Made by a program: the position numbers and the translations under genes. The notes below the pieces were generated by a model that was not told where the DNA came from, did no database searches, and saw nothing but the letters and a program-made list of their open reading frames with translations. Source: a virus. From it: a stretch of DNA of 60,103 nt. The stretch is from positions 1 to 60,103 of the IMG/VR virus record IMGVR_UViG_3300027573_000033, one strand, 5' to 3'. Shown here in pieces: positions 1 through 8,573 of the stretch (position 1 is the stretch's first letter; each line of letters opens with the position of its first letter).

Positions 1-127
1 GTGCCGGCGATGGCGTGGAATACCACCAAATTCCCGAACTCACCAGATAAAACATCTTCAGTCGTGTAGGTGCTACTGCGGTCGTCGACCACGCTCGACA
101 GCGTGTAGGACGCAGCGCCGTCCCATA
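1..127. repeat. 127-bp exact repeat of 59130-59256 (assembly junction)
   Basis: Bases 1-127 equal 59130-59256 exactly. They diverge at base 128 (c) versus 59257 (t), then stay highly similar for about 250 bp. An exact overlap of 127 is a common largest k-mer size in short-read assembly. The left edge is therefore best read as a graph branch and circular overlap, not a biological end. Confidence 0.85.
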
Positions 128-2447
128 CGACAGCACCAACGATTAGGTTCCCGCTTACCACGTTGCCCGGGAGCGTTACCGCGATATTAGGATCGCCGGT
201 AAAGCCTTCTTCGGATATTTCCGATTGCACGAATTCCGGTTGCGTGGCCTCATACAAGCGCGCCTCGACGCCCGCGCCTCCGGTCAATTGCTTGACGCGA
301 TAGCGGACAATGAAGCCTTCGTCGGTGCCGGGATCATCGTAGGTCGGCACGTCGTAGGTGTCGAGCAGGCCCGCGCTAGTGGCGATGACGTACTGTGCGT
401 CCGAAGGTGTCTCCTCGTTGACGCACAGGAAGTTCGGCCCGACGACAGTAGGCCCGGAGGCGCCTTGGGTGGGCGACCCGACGAGCGTCAGAGGGAACGC
501 CCCGACGAGGTCAGGCTCGGGCGAGTCGCTGCCCCCGATGGGCCAGTACGACACAGGGGTGCCCACGGACAGCGGGTTCGCGCCAGCGGCTAACGCTTCT
601 ACTTGTGCTTGCGATAGCGCTTCATTCCATACAGCCCAATGGGCGAGCCGACCGTCCATGTACTCGCTGCCGTCGACCCACCGCGCGAGGTTAACTAGCG
701 CAAGTCCTGATGGAACATTAACCGAATTTGTGCTTGTTCCGCTACTGGCCCATACACCATTCAAAATGGTGCGACGTGTTGTCGCGTTGGTTATGACTAT
801 CGCAACATGGAACCACACGCCCGTGCTTGCAGCATTCGACGTTGCAAAAGCATCCGCCCAAGTACCGCCAGAGCCAACTCCACCGTTAATTATTCCGCTA
901 TCGTTGAGCGCAATAAAATAAGACTCGGTCGGGGCTGTGTCCTCCGTGATTGCGAACAGCGTATCGAACGCACCGCTACCCGGCAGCGCATCCAGCCACA
1001 CCCACCCGGCGATGGTGACGGGATACGCCGTCAGCCCGAGCCCGGTCGACGCGGTCAGGTATTGACTGCTGCCGTTGAAGTCCCTCGACAGTAGTGCCGG
1101 TGAGCGCGTCCACGCCACGCTGCCGTCCGCTTCAGGACGCAGCAATATTCCACCAGAGAGCGGCAGGTCGACGGGCGGGCCGAACGCCCCGGCTGGCGGC
1201 GACGCGATTAGCGTCAGGTCATACGCGCCGACCTCGTCCGGTTCCGGTGATGCAAGACCGGATAGTGGCCAGTACGCGACCGGCGTGCCGACGTTCAGCG
1301 GGTTGTCCCCCGCCGCCAACGCTTCTATCTGTGCCTGCGATAGCGCGCTGTCCCAGATCGCAACATGCGCCGCCTGCCCGTCGGTGTAGTTGTAGTTGTC
1401 GTTGTAAAAGTCAAGTACACCTACAGCGAATACAGTAATATTACCAGGAACGATATTATCAGTTTGTACGCCAGCACTGGCCCACACACCATTAAGGATC
1501 ACGCGACGCGATGAAACACTGGTAGCAATTAACGCAATATGAAACCAAGCACTCGTCCCCACCGTGTTACTGGTAAAGGTACTCTCACCAGACGCTCCCT
1601 GCGTGTAAATACGAAGCGTTCCATTCGTCTGCAATTCCACGTTGTAGAAATGACCATCTACTCCCGATGACAACGCGCAGAGGGTCTGCTGCACCAGCGC
1701 ATCGATACGGAACCACCCACAGATCGTGAACGGCGATGCGCTGACCGGAGCACCACCAGTCTTGACCGCGTATTGACTCGACCCGTTGAAGTCGCGCGAC
1801 GTTTCGACGGCGGGGTTGCTGCCGCCCTGCGGTGGACTACCGCTGAGTGAGAAGTCATAGTTGTTCTTCTCGTCGGGCTCTGGCGATGCGGTGCCCGCCA
1901 GCGGTAAGTAGACGATCAGATCGTTGTTGGCAATCGCAAGCGGGTTGGCTCCGGCCGCGAGCGAATCGTTCTGCGCTTCAGTGAGCGCGATGTCCCACAG
2001 CGCCCAGTGGGCGACCAACCCCTCCATACGCGCCGACAGATTCGCCGTGCTGTCGCCGATGCGCATTTCGGTCGGCTGATTCAACGTGCGCGCCGATCCA
2101 GTGTACGTCCCCGAGTTTGCCCAGTCGCCGTTGAGCACCACGCGCCAGTTCGTACTGCTGGTCGCAATAACAGCGACGTGCGTCCACGCATCTATTGTGA
2201 AAGCGTTGCCTTGGTTCGCCGTCTCCGCCCACGCAGAGCCATTCCAGTGCCGCAGCCGGACATGCTCCGACGCTTGCAGTTCAATAGCCCACTGATCGTT
2301 GTTGGAAATCCACCAGCCACACGCGCTGTTCTGGTCGTTGTTCGCCGCGTTCATCCAGAAGCAGATGGAGAACGGGTAGGCGAGCGTCGGCAGCCCGCTG
2401 GTTTTCTCCAGATGGGCGGCGGTGCCTTCGGCAAACTGACGGCTCAT
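1..2447 (-). CDS. LamG-repeat virion adhesin, N-terminal and central part (runs off left edge)
   Basis: The minus frame is open from ATG 2447 to base 1 with no stop. The product holds three concanavalin/LamG-like (Laminin_G_3 type) units; the second and third each open with RDFNGSSQY, and all share WxHVA/WFHIA and VxLNGxWA strands. A domain with TYDVPTYDDPGTDEG follows and is cut at base 1. LamG folds in phage virions usually bind surface glycans, so a tail or capsid adhesin is inferred. If base 59129 is joined to base 1 the frame continues to the stop at 58616, giving 986 aa. No strong Shine-Dalgarno precedes the ATG. Confidence 0.8.
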   Translation of the reverse strand, partial: MSRQFAEGTAAHLEKTSGLPTLAYPFSICFWMNAANNDQNSACGWWISNNDQWAIELQASEHVRLRHWNGSAWAETANQGNAFTIDAWTHVAVIATSSTNWRVVLNGDWANSGTYTGSARTLNQPTEMRIGDSTANLSARMEGLVAHWALWDIALTEAQNDSLAAGANPLAIANNDLIVYLPLAGTASPEPDEKNNYDFSLSGSPPQGGSNPAVETSRDFNGSSQYAVKTGGAPVSASPFTICGWFRIDALVQQTLCALSSGVDGHFYNVELQTNGTLRIYTQGASGESTFTSNTVGTSAWFHIALIATSVSSRRVILNGVWASAGVQTDNIVPGNITVFAVGVLDFYNDNYNYTDGQAAHVAIWDSALSQAQIEALAAGDNPLNVGTPVAYWPLSGLASPEPDEVGAYDLTLIASPPAGAFGPPVDLPLSGGILLRPEADGSVAWTRSPALLSRDFNGSSQYLTASTGLGLTAYPVTIAGWVWLDALPGSGAFDTLFAITEDTAPTESYFIALNDSGIINGGVGSGGTWADAFATSNAASTGVWFHVAIVITNATTRRTILNGVWASSGTSTNSVNVPSGLALVNLARWVDGSEYMDGRLAHWAVWNEALSQAQVEALAAGANPLSVGTPVSYWPIGGSDSPEPDLVGAFPLTLVGSPTQGASGPTVVGPNFLCVNEETPSDAQYVIATSAGLLDTYDVPTYDDPGTDEGFIVRYRVKQLTGGAGVEARLYEATQPEFVQSEISEEGFTGDPNIAVTLPGNVVSGNLIVGAVVWDGAASYTLSSVVDDRSSTYTTEDVLSGEFGNLVVFHAIAG

Positions 2448-2491
2448 ACACTACTGCTCTTCGCAGTTCCTCGATCCGCCCTTGCACACGA

Positions 2492-2824
2492 TCACGGTGT
2501 CAGGGTCAGTCCAGATGGTGCGACCGGGGTAGCGGGCCTGCTGAACGCTAAAGGGACCGCATCCACGGACTCCAGCCGCCCCCATGTCGGATCGATCTTG
2601 ACCGCGCGCGCGGTGACGTTGTGCGCGCCGACCGACACGCCGTCCACGTTCCACTCGCAGCGCTTCGGCGTGCCGACCACCGGCAAGTCAGCCGTCCACG
2701 CGCCGCCGTCGAGACGGAACGTGCAGTGCGTGGTCGTTTGGTCTAGCAGGTCGCCGACGACGTTGACCGCATAGGCGGGTAGCGCGAGCAGCGCGAGGAC
2801 GACGAAAACGAACATGCGCAACAT
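2492..2824 (-). CDS. Small secreted protein with signal peptide, unknown function
   Basis: 110 aa. AAGGAG stands 7 nt before ATG 2824. Residues 1-19 form a clear Sec signal peptide (short basic start, hydrophobic core, ending PAYA). The mature part is a small beta-rich, Ig-like domain with two Cys (residues about 34 and 56) that could form a disulphide. It lies in the same transcript as the fibre gene upstream and the LamG adhesin downstream. An exported protein inside a virion-adhesin block is odd: it might modify the host envelope or exclude superinfection. No family recognised. Confidence 0.7.
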   Translation of the reverse strand: MLRMFVFVVLALLALPAYAVNVVGDLLDQTTTHCTFRLDGGAWTADLPVVGTPKRCEWNVDGVSVGAHNVTARAVKIDPTWGRLESVDAVPLAFSRPATPVAPSGLTLTP

Positions 2825-2827
2825 GGT

Positions 2828-5434
2828 CTAGCTCCTTGTGTGACCGTGGACTTCCATCATGTAGTCGATGTCGGCGTGCACGCCCCACGGCGGCGGCGCG
2901 CCGTCGAAGCCCCAACCGTGATTGCCGCGCGTCAGGTGCAGGCCCTTGTCGCGCCACAGCTTCACGCCGTTGTTGTAGCGCGAGCCGTTGAGCACGGCGT
3001 CGCTGGGCACCACGCCCGACCAGCGCAGCAAGCCTTCTTGCGTGGTGCCGCTGAACATGCTGCCGTGGCCGAAGCCGATGGCGGTGCCGTAGCTCAGCGC
3101 AGCCTCGCCCGAGCAGATCGGCCCGCGTACCGACCGCGCCGGGTGCTTCTGGATGAAGTCGACGTGCTTGATGACGTTCTCGCCCGGCAGGAACAGCAGC
3201 GGCAGGCCGTAGTAGATGTTGCTCCAGGTCATCACGCCGATCATGCCGCGCGGGCCGAACGAGCCATCGCTCAGTGCGATCTTCACGTACCGCGAGTTGT
3301 CGTTGATCTGGTAGGGCGTCTGCAGCGCTACCGCGACGACCTCGGGGCCGAAGGTCACGCTGCCGGTGTTGATCGTTACCGTGCGCTTCTTGATGTTCTT
3401 GGCGCGGATCGACCCGTAGTACAACCACCCGTCCTGGTAGGCGATACCCTCGGGCGCCAGCGTGGCGAACTGCGCGACGATCGCCGCGCCATCGTCAAGC
3501 GACACGACGATCACGCGGTTGTTCCCGGTGTCGGTCACCGCCATGAAGCCTGACGCCTTCTCCACCTCGATGTTGTCGAACGGGCGATTCAGTCCGATGG
3601 CGAACTCCGTCACCACCGGAGGAGTCGCGTGCGACGTCGGGTTGAACTGCAACTTCAGCACGCGGTTGTTGGTCAGGTCAGGCAGGAACACCCGAATGCC
3701 CGCCGCCATGATCGTGCCGTCGCTGTCGGGCCAGCTCGCGTGCGGGTGCAGGTCCTTCTCGGCGGGGATCGTCGGGGCGTTGAGATCGCTGACGAACGCC
3801 CGCGAGTCCCAGCCGATGCCCCACATCCGGCATGCGCCGCGACGCTCGGGCGGTATCGCGTCCCAGTTGCCGACCAGCTCGGGCGCCGCCGGGTTGCCCG
3901 CTACATCGTAGCGGTACGGCGGCGGGTGCGGGTGGCGGAAGCCACACAGCGTGACCACCTTACCGTAGTCGGCGCTGCGGTACTTACCCAGCAGGATTTT
4001 GCCGAAGCGCCAGGTGTCGGTGAAGTACAGGTTGTCGACCGGGCCGTTGAACGGCGGGCTGTTGACGACGGCGGTGCCCCACTCGACGTGCATCAACCCG
4101 GTCAGCGTGCCGCGACCGCGCACGCCGTCGAGCAGCGGCCAGATGGGGACCTTCGCCTCGAAATCGTAGAAGTTGTAGTTCTGCGTGTTGAACGTCGACC
4201 AGATACCCTCGGCGCTCACCACCGGGCGGTGCGGATCGGTCGCGCGGTAGGGGGCGATCTCATCGCACACCAGCATGTCGCGCGAGATGGCGGGCACGCC
4301 GACGATGCTCTGCGTCACCACGTTCGGGTACTCGCGCATCGCCAGCGGCTTCTCGGTCGGCGCGTAGAGCGTCGGCACCCACGCGAACTGGATGTTCCAT
4401 GGACTGCCGGTCGGCTGGTGCATCAGCTCGTAGCTGGCGGTCACCGATGGCATCAGCGCGTGCGGCGGAGCCACCGCGCTCTTGAGGACGAAGACCGCCC
4501 ACCAGCAGCAGTCCCACCCGAAGGCGTCGCCGCCTACCACGTCGGCCTTGTACCAGCCTTCCTCGACCTGCGCCGCGTTGATGCTGAAGTACAGCTCCTT
4601 CTGCGCGGGATCGGTGGTCGCGTTGGCTTGGATCGCCAGCGTGCCGTCGGGTCGCTCCAAGCGCAGCGTCAGCGGCATGGCGGCGCCCCACAGCGGCGCT
4701 CCGCCGCCGCCTGCGAGGTCGCAGGAGAACACCCGCACGCGCAGCGCTCCCGCCGCGTCGGGCTTGACCACGGTGAGGAACTGCGCCCGGTTGTAACGAT
4801 CCGGGCTGGGCATGAACGACGCGACCATGATCAGGCGCGACATGCGCGTCAGCAGGCGCGTCTGCACCACCGGCAGCGTCGGCTCGGGGACGACGACGGG
4901 AACGACCGCGGTGACCTCGTCGGTGTCGCTGACGCCGACCGCGTTAGTCGCCACGACGACGAAGCGCGTGGTGGTGAAGATGTTCTCGGTCCACGGCAAC
5001 GTCACCACGCGGTTGTTGAGCGTGATCGTCGTCGCGTCGGTCACCGTCGCGCTGATACGTGTGGCGCCCCCGCCCGCGGGCAGCGGGTTGGGATCGCAGC
5101 GCAGGTCGGTGATGGTCGGCGCGGGAGGGGCCGCAGCCACATCGACCGACAGCGTCACGCTGGTCGTACCGCCCGGGCCCACCGCGCGCAACACCAACTG
5201 CGTGTCGACCGTCACGGTGAACGGCGGCGTCGGCAACGTGACCGGAGCATCGTTCAAGAACACCGCGTCGGCATACCGGACCGCGGCGTCAACCACCACC
5301 GGCCCACCGCCGTAGGGCAGCGCGCTCGGCGTCACCGTGGCGCTATTGATCTCGGGCGGCGGGTAGACCGACAGCGCCTGCGCGACCGCGAGCGAGGACT
5401 CGATGGCGGCGATGACATCGACCTTGTTGCTCAT
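2828..5434 (-). CDS. Large virion fibre-like protein with Ig-like and NHL-type propeller regions
   Basis: 868 aa from ATG 5434 (MSNKVDV); a longer frame exists but this ATG overlaps the stop of the preceding small gene, as is usual here. Residues about 30-190 hold two Ig/fibronectin-like beta domains rich in Pro/Thr/Val. The C-terminal half resembles NHL/SMP-30 propeller blades (motifs LTNNRVLKL and DTGNNRVIVV). Domains of this sort are common in phage fibres and receptor-binding or glycan-degrading proteins. Placed between scaffold and LamG adhesin genes, so a virion surface role is inferred. No catalytic site identified. Confidence 0.65.
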   Translation of the reverse strand: MSNKVDVIAAIESSLAVAQALSVYPPPEINSATVTPSALPYGGGPVVVDAAVRYADAVFLNDAPVTLPTPPFTVTVDTQLVLRAVGPGGTTSVTLSVDVAAAPPAPTITDLRCDPNPLPAGGGATRISATVTDATTITLNNRVVTLPWTENIFTTTRFVVVATNAVGVSDTDEVTAVVPVVVPEPTLPVVQTRLLTRMSRLIMVASFMPSPDRYNRAQFLTVVKPDAAGALRVRVFSCDLAGGGGAPLWGAAMPLTLRLERPDGTLAIQANATTDPAQKELYFSINAAQVEEGWYKADVVGGDAFGWDCCWWAVFVLKSAVAPPHALMPSVTASYELMHQPTGSPWNIQFAWVPTLYAPTEKPLAMREYPNVVTQSIVGVPAISRDMLVCDEIAPYRATDPHRPVVSAEGIWSTFNTQNYNFYDFEAKVPIWPLLDGVRGRGTLTGLMHVEWGTAVVNSPPFNGPVDNLYFTDTWRFGKILLGKYRSADYGKVVTLCGFRHPHPPPYRYDVAGNPAAPELVGNWDAIPPERRGACRMWGIGWDSRAFVSDLNAPTIPAEKDLHPHASWPDSDGTIMAAGIRVFLPDLTNNRVLKLQFNPTSHATPPVVTEFAIGLNRPFDNIEVEKASGFMAVTDTGNNRVIVVSLDDGAAIVAQFATLAPEGIAYQDGWLYYGSIRAKNIKKRTVTINTGSVTFGPEVVAVALQTPYQINDNSRYVKIALSDGSFGPRGMIGVMTWSNIYYGLPLLFLPGENVIKHVDFIQKHPARSVRGPICSGEAALSYGTAIGFGHGSMFSGTTQEGLLRWSGVVPSDAVLNGSRYNNGVKLWRDKGLHLTRGNHGWGFDGAPPPWGVHADIDYMMEVHGHTRS

Positions 5435-5565
5435 ACCCAGCCCCGCCACAGCGCGATCACGACCAGCATCACTGTGAAGAGCACCGCCCCCCACATCAGC
5501 ACGCCCGCACCCATGATCTGCTCCTGCGCGTGGAAGTCGTCGTCGTCGTAGTCGAGCTGGGTCAT
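5431..5565 (-). CDS. Small single-pass membrane protein
   Basis: 44 aa: an acidic N-terminus (run of four Asp) followed by one hydrophobic helix (about residues 18-39) and a short basic end. Start ATG 5565 overlaps the stop of the upstream gene, and its own stop overlaps the ATG of the fibre gene (ATGA), so translational coupling is likely. Function unknown; small membrane proteins of this kind are frequent in phage late operons. Confidence 0.65.
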   Translation of the reverse strand: MTQLDYDDDDFHAQEQIMGAGVLMWGAVLFTVMLVVIALWRGWV

Positions 5566-5771
5566 CACGTCCCTTTCAGCTTACGAATGCGGAGCGCCGC
5601 GTAGTACTTGCTCTCGAACACGACCGACTCGACCTCGCGAGCAGCCTCCTCCAGCGTCTCCCCGCGCACGAGGTCGCGTAGCAACTGAGCGAATATCTCC
5701 AGCGGCACGCCGCCGACGCAGTGACACTGCGCGCACGCCTTCTTCCAAAGCTCATCGACGCGCGAGGACAT
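5565..5771 (-). CDS. Small hypothetical protein
   Basis: 68 aa, mixed charge, predicted helical, with a CAQCHC cluster near residues 13-18 that could bind metal. It sits tightly between the coiled-coil gene (gap 1 nt) and the small membrane gene (overlap 1 nt), consistent with one late operon. No family recognised. Confidence 0.6.
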   Translation of the reverse strand: MSSRVDELWKKACAQCHCVGGVPLEIFAQLLRDLVRGETLEEAAREVESVVFESKYYAALRIRKLKGT

Positions 5772-5772
5772 C

Positions 5773-6045
5773 TCACTTCATCGACGCGAGCACGCCCTGT
5801 AGGAACTCCTTGCCGCTGACCACGACCGTCGCGCCGGGAGCGAGCGCGTCCTGCGCGCCGTCCAACTTGCCAGCGACAGCGATCAGGTTACGACGGGTTT
5901 GCATCCTCCCGATCTGCGCGTTGAGCGCCCGGCGCTTCTCGCGGATGGCGTCGATCTGTGCGCCCAACTTCTGGTTCATCGCCACGCCCTCGGCGATCAT
6001 CTTGTCGAGTTCCGCCGCCTCGGCGACGAGCTTGTCTTCGGCCAT
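5773..6045 (-). CDS. Small coiled-coil protein
   Basis: 90 aa. Residues 1-60 form an amphipathic, charged helix with heptad-like spacing (MAEDKLVAEAAELDKM onward), followed by a short beta-like tail ending LQGVLASMK. Lies 10 nt after the putative decoration gene. Probably a minor structural or assembly protein; not assigned to a family. Confidence 0.6.
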   Translation of the reverse strand: MAEDKLVAEAAELDKMIAEGVAMNQKLGAQIDAIREKRRALNAQIGRMQTRRNLIAVAGKLDGAQDALAPGATVVVSGKEFLQGVLASMK

Positions 6046-6055
6046 ATCGATTCCT

Positions 6056-6484
6056 TTAGTTCGCGATGCGCGTGGTGTCGGCGTTCGCCGTGAACGTGCC
6101 GTTGGTGGTGCTGACGTTGCCGCCGAAATCGTTGAGGAAGCACAACTCGTCGGCGGTCGACGCGCCCCCGCGCGACTTGTAAGTGACGCTGCCCGCGGCG
6201 GTGATGGTCGAGGACGACCACGTCGACACGCCCCACGTCAAATCCTGACGGTTGTTGCCCGTGTCGATGGCGGGGACCGTCGCGGTGAGGGCCGCGCCGC
6301 CGGTGGCGTAGTTGCCCGTCGCGGCGTGCTCGTTGGTCACGTCGCTGCGCTTGGCCCACGAATCCTTGAACGTCTCGATCGCTGGCACCGCAGTGACGAG
6401 CATCCGCTTGAACGTGTCGGTGTCGACGTCGATGTTGCCCTTGGCAAGATCGTTCCAGAAGCTATTGGGGATGCCGGAAGCCAT
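6056..6484 (-). CDS. Putative virion/decoration protein
   Basis: 142 aa, Thr/Ser/Ala-rich and likely a beta-sandwich after an N-terminal helix (residues 1-35, NSFWNDLAKG). It follows the scaffold gene by 16 nt, where head decoration or minor capsid genes often lie in siphovirus late operons. Function is inferred from position and composition only. Confidence 0.55.
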   Translation of the reverse strand: MASGIPNSFWNDLAKGNIDVDTDTFKRMLVTAVPAIETFKDSWAKRSDVTNEHAATGNYATGGAALTATVPAIDTGNNRQDLTWGVSTWSSSTITAAGSVTYKSRGGASTADELCFLNDFGGNVSTTNGTFTANADTTRIAN

Positions 6485-6500
6485 CTTCTACTCCTTCGAG

Positions 6501-7205
6501 TTACGATCCCCGAGCCTGGAGGCCCGCCTGGATCTTTTGGTTTGAGGACATCTTCGACGTGTCGAGACCGCCGACGACACGTGATCCGGGCGCCCCAGAC
6601 CCCTGACTGCCAGGGAACAGGTGTGGAGCGGATTTCTTCAGGTTGGCGACCCAGTCCAGTACGGGCATCGGGGTCATCCCGTCCTTGCCGTACACGACCG
6701 AACCGCGCTCGTCGTGAGGGGTGGCCACACCGTTCACCATCTTGAACGCCGCCTTAGCGCGCAGCAGGATGTCGTCGATGGCCGGACCCGTCACGCCCGA
6801 CTTGGCCGCCGCATCACGCACCACGTTGTCGACCAGGAGCACCTCGAGCTGGGAGCGAGCCGTGCCGAGCTCCGTGCTAAGGGTCTTGATCTGCCCCTCG
6901 AACTCGCCGCGCATCGTGGTGACCCGCTCCTCGAGGAGCTTGTCGACCTCGGCGTTCGACTTGCCGGTGAGCTTGCCCTTCGACTCCAAGTCGACCAGGG
7001 CGCGATACTTGTCCGGATCCACGTCCTTGAACCGCTCCAGCTGCTTGGAGAGCGTGATATTGTTCGAGCGGAACTCGTCGAGCTTCTCCTTCGCCACCAC
7101 GCCGTCCACCTGCAGGTAGAACGCGTTATCGGCAGAGTTCAGGGTGTACAGCGGCCGGAGGTTTTCGGTGACCGCATCGAGCTTTTCAACCTTAAACGGA
7201 AGCAT
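6501..7205 (-). CDS. Head scaffolding protein
   Basis: 234 aa, directly downstream of portal (gap 2 nt). Highly charged and helical: residues 35-120 are a long coiled coil (LDEFRSNNITLSKQLERF, EERVTTMRGEFEGQ), followed by a flexible Gly/Ser/Pro segment and a basic C-terminus. Length, composition and the terminase-portal-scaffold order match phage capsid scaffolds, which nucleate HK97-fold assembly and are then lost. Unusually, the capsid gene is not next but about 10 kb away past adhesin genes. Confidence 0.75.
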   Translation of the reverse strand: MLPFKVEKLDAVTENLRPLYTLNSADNAFYLQVDGVVAKEKLDEFRSNNITLSKQLERFKDVDPDKYRALVDLESKGKLTGKSNAEVDKLLEERVTTMRGEFEGQIKTLSTELGTARSQLEVLLVDNVVRDAAAKSGVTGPAIDDILLRAKAAFKMVNGVATPHDERGSVVYGKDGMTPMPVLDWVANLKKSAPHLFPGSQGSGAPGSRVVGGLDTSKMSSNQKIQAGLQARGS

Positions 7206-7207
7206 TT

Positions 7208-8572
7208 TCAGACTCCTGGTGATTTATTGGACATCGCTTTCGCCTTCTGCGCCGCTATGGCCTCTGTCCGGGCCTTTTCAACCGATGCTATCTCCTCGTC
7301 GTCCTCGCGATCGACGGGGATTATGTCGCCGCGACGCATGTTGAACACCAGCGTCTCGGCGGAGATGCCGCCCTCGAGGTAGGACTTGACCAGGTCGACC
7401 AGGTCGTTCGCCGGCATCCTCGTCTCGAGGAACTCCTTGTTCAGGAGGATCGTGACCTCGTCGGGATCCTCGCCCCTCATCAGGGCGACGTTCCTGTACG
7501 CCTGCGTCAGGCCGGCCTCCGTGGCGCGAACGACCATCGCCAGGGACGCCGTCTCGGACGCGTACCTGAGCCTGACTGTGTCCGCGGCCTCGGAACCGCG
7601 CTTGGAGTTGTCCAGGAGCCTCGCCGAGAGGCTCGCCAGCTGCCCCTGTTTCTCCTGGAGGGCCTTCTCGAGCGACTGGAGCCCCTGACCCGTAAATTCG
7701 AGGTACTGGGCCCTAGCGTTCGAGTCGGGGAGGATCCAGGCTGTCTGACTGCCGACCCGGAGCTCCGATGTGGCCTCCGCTCCCGACACGACCGGCGTCG
7801 GGAGCGCCGTGAAGTGCCGGCCGTGCTCCAGGTCCGCCGATGTGCGATAGTGGGACAGGTTTATGTCCACGATATCGAGCATCGGCGCCTTGTGCATCTC
7901 GAAGCTCACACCGTAGGGCGTTATCGGCGTGAACGGGATCCAGTTCATCGGCCTGCCCTCGATGGTCGGGACCGTCGACGACAGGACGTTCCTCTTATCG
8001 TCGAAGACCGTGACCGAGTACAGCTCGCCGTTCAGGGACAGTTCGCGATACTGGGTGACCGCCACCTTCTCGTAGCGATCCTTGGGGTCCGGCACCAGGA
8101 CGGCCTCCCTCAGCACAACCATCGTCGGCGCCCCGAGCTGGTCCGTCTCCCAGTTAATGATCGACTCGGCGTTGTACGTCGTCAGGTACGGGTCACCGCC
8201 GTCTCTCGGCATGTCGGCCAGCACGCCGACCCTCGCCATCAGGAGGTTCTCGGATAGGGACTTCGCCAGGACCTCGTAGAACTGGATCCCGCTCTCGTCC
8301 TTGTAGTACCCGGACATCGAATCCGGCATCTTCACGATCGGGGATCGCACCATCGCCATGCCGACCAGCGCGGACACCGTCTTGTTAGTGATCGAGAAGA
8401 ACAGCGCCCGGTCCCGGTACGCGTTATACTCGTCCATCGTCTGCTTGGTCAGGGCCGGCAGGTACCTCACGCCCTTCGACTTCACGGCGTCCTGCCCGTC
8501 GTAGGCGTCGCGACACCGCTCCCACTTACTCACAAAATCCGTATAGTTCGGATGCAGGCTATCGATCGGCAT
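7208..8572 (-). CDS. Portal protein (DUF4055 type)
   Basis: 454 aa. The N-terminus matches DUF4055 portal proteins (WERCRDAYDGQDAVK, then YLPALTKQ and ALFFSITNKTVSALVGM), with the family's mixed alpha/beta body and a helical C-terminus (residues 290-400). It forms the dodecameric ring through which DNA is packaged and to which the tail attaches. It follows the large terminase gene by 1 nt and precedes the scaffold gene. Confidence 0.85.
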   Translation of the reverse strand: MPIDSLHPNYTDFVSKWERCRDAYDGQDAVKSKGVRYLPALTKQTMDEYNAYRDRALFFSITNKTVSALVGMAMVRSPIVKMPDSMSGYYKDESGIQFYEVLAKSLSENLLMARVGVLADMPRDGGDPYLTTYNAESIINWETDQLGAPTMVVLREAVLVPDPKDRYEKVAVTQYRELSLNGELYSVTVFDDKRNVLSSTVPTIEGRPMNWIPFTPITPYGVSFEMHKAPMLDIVDINLSHYRTSADLEHGRHFTALPTPVVSGAEATSELRVGSQTAWILPDSNARAQYLEFTGQGLQSLEKALQEKQGQLASLSARLLDNSKRGSEAADTVRLRYASETASLAMVVRATEAGLTQAYRNVALMRGEDPDEVTILLNKEFLETRMPANDLVDLVKSYLEGGISAETLVFNMRRGDIIPVDREDDEEIASVEKARTEAIAAQKAKAMSNKSPGV

Positions 8573-8573
8573 G

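Noticed and set aside
1-420. Direct terminal repeat of a linear phage genome
   Set aside because: Identity stops after exactly 127 bp, the second copy is 848 bp from the right end, and similarity then decays; this fits an assembly branch in a variable gene.
3629-5551. 640-aa open frame on the plus strand
   Set aside because: Arg/His/Gln-rich antisense shadow of the 868-aa fibre gene in GC-rich DNA; no ribosome site and no domain.
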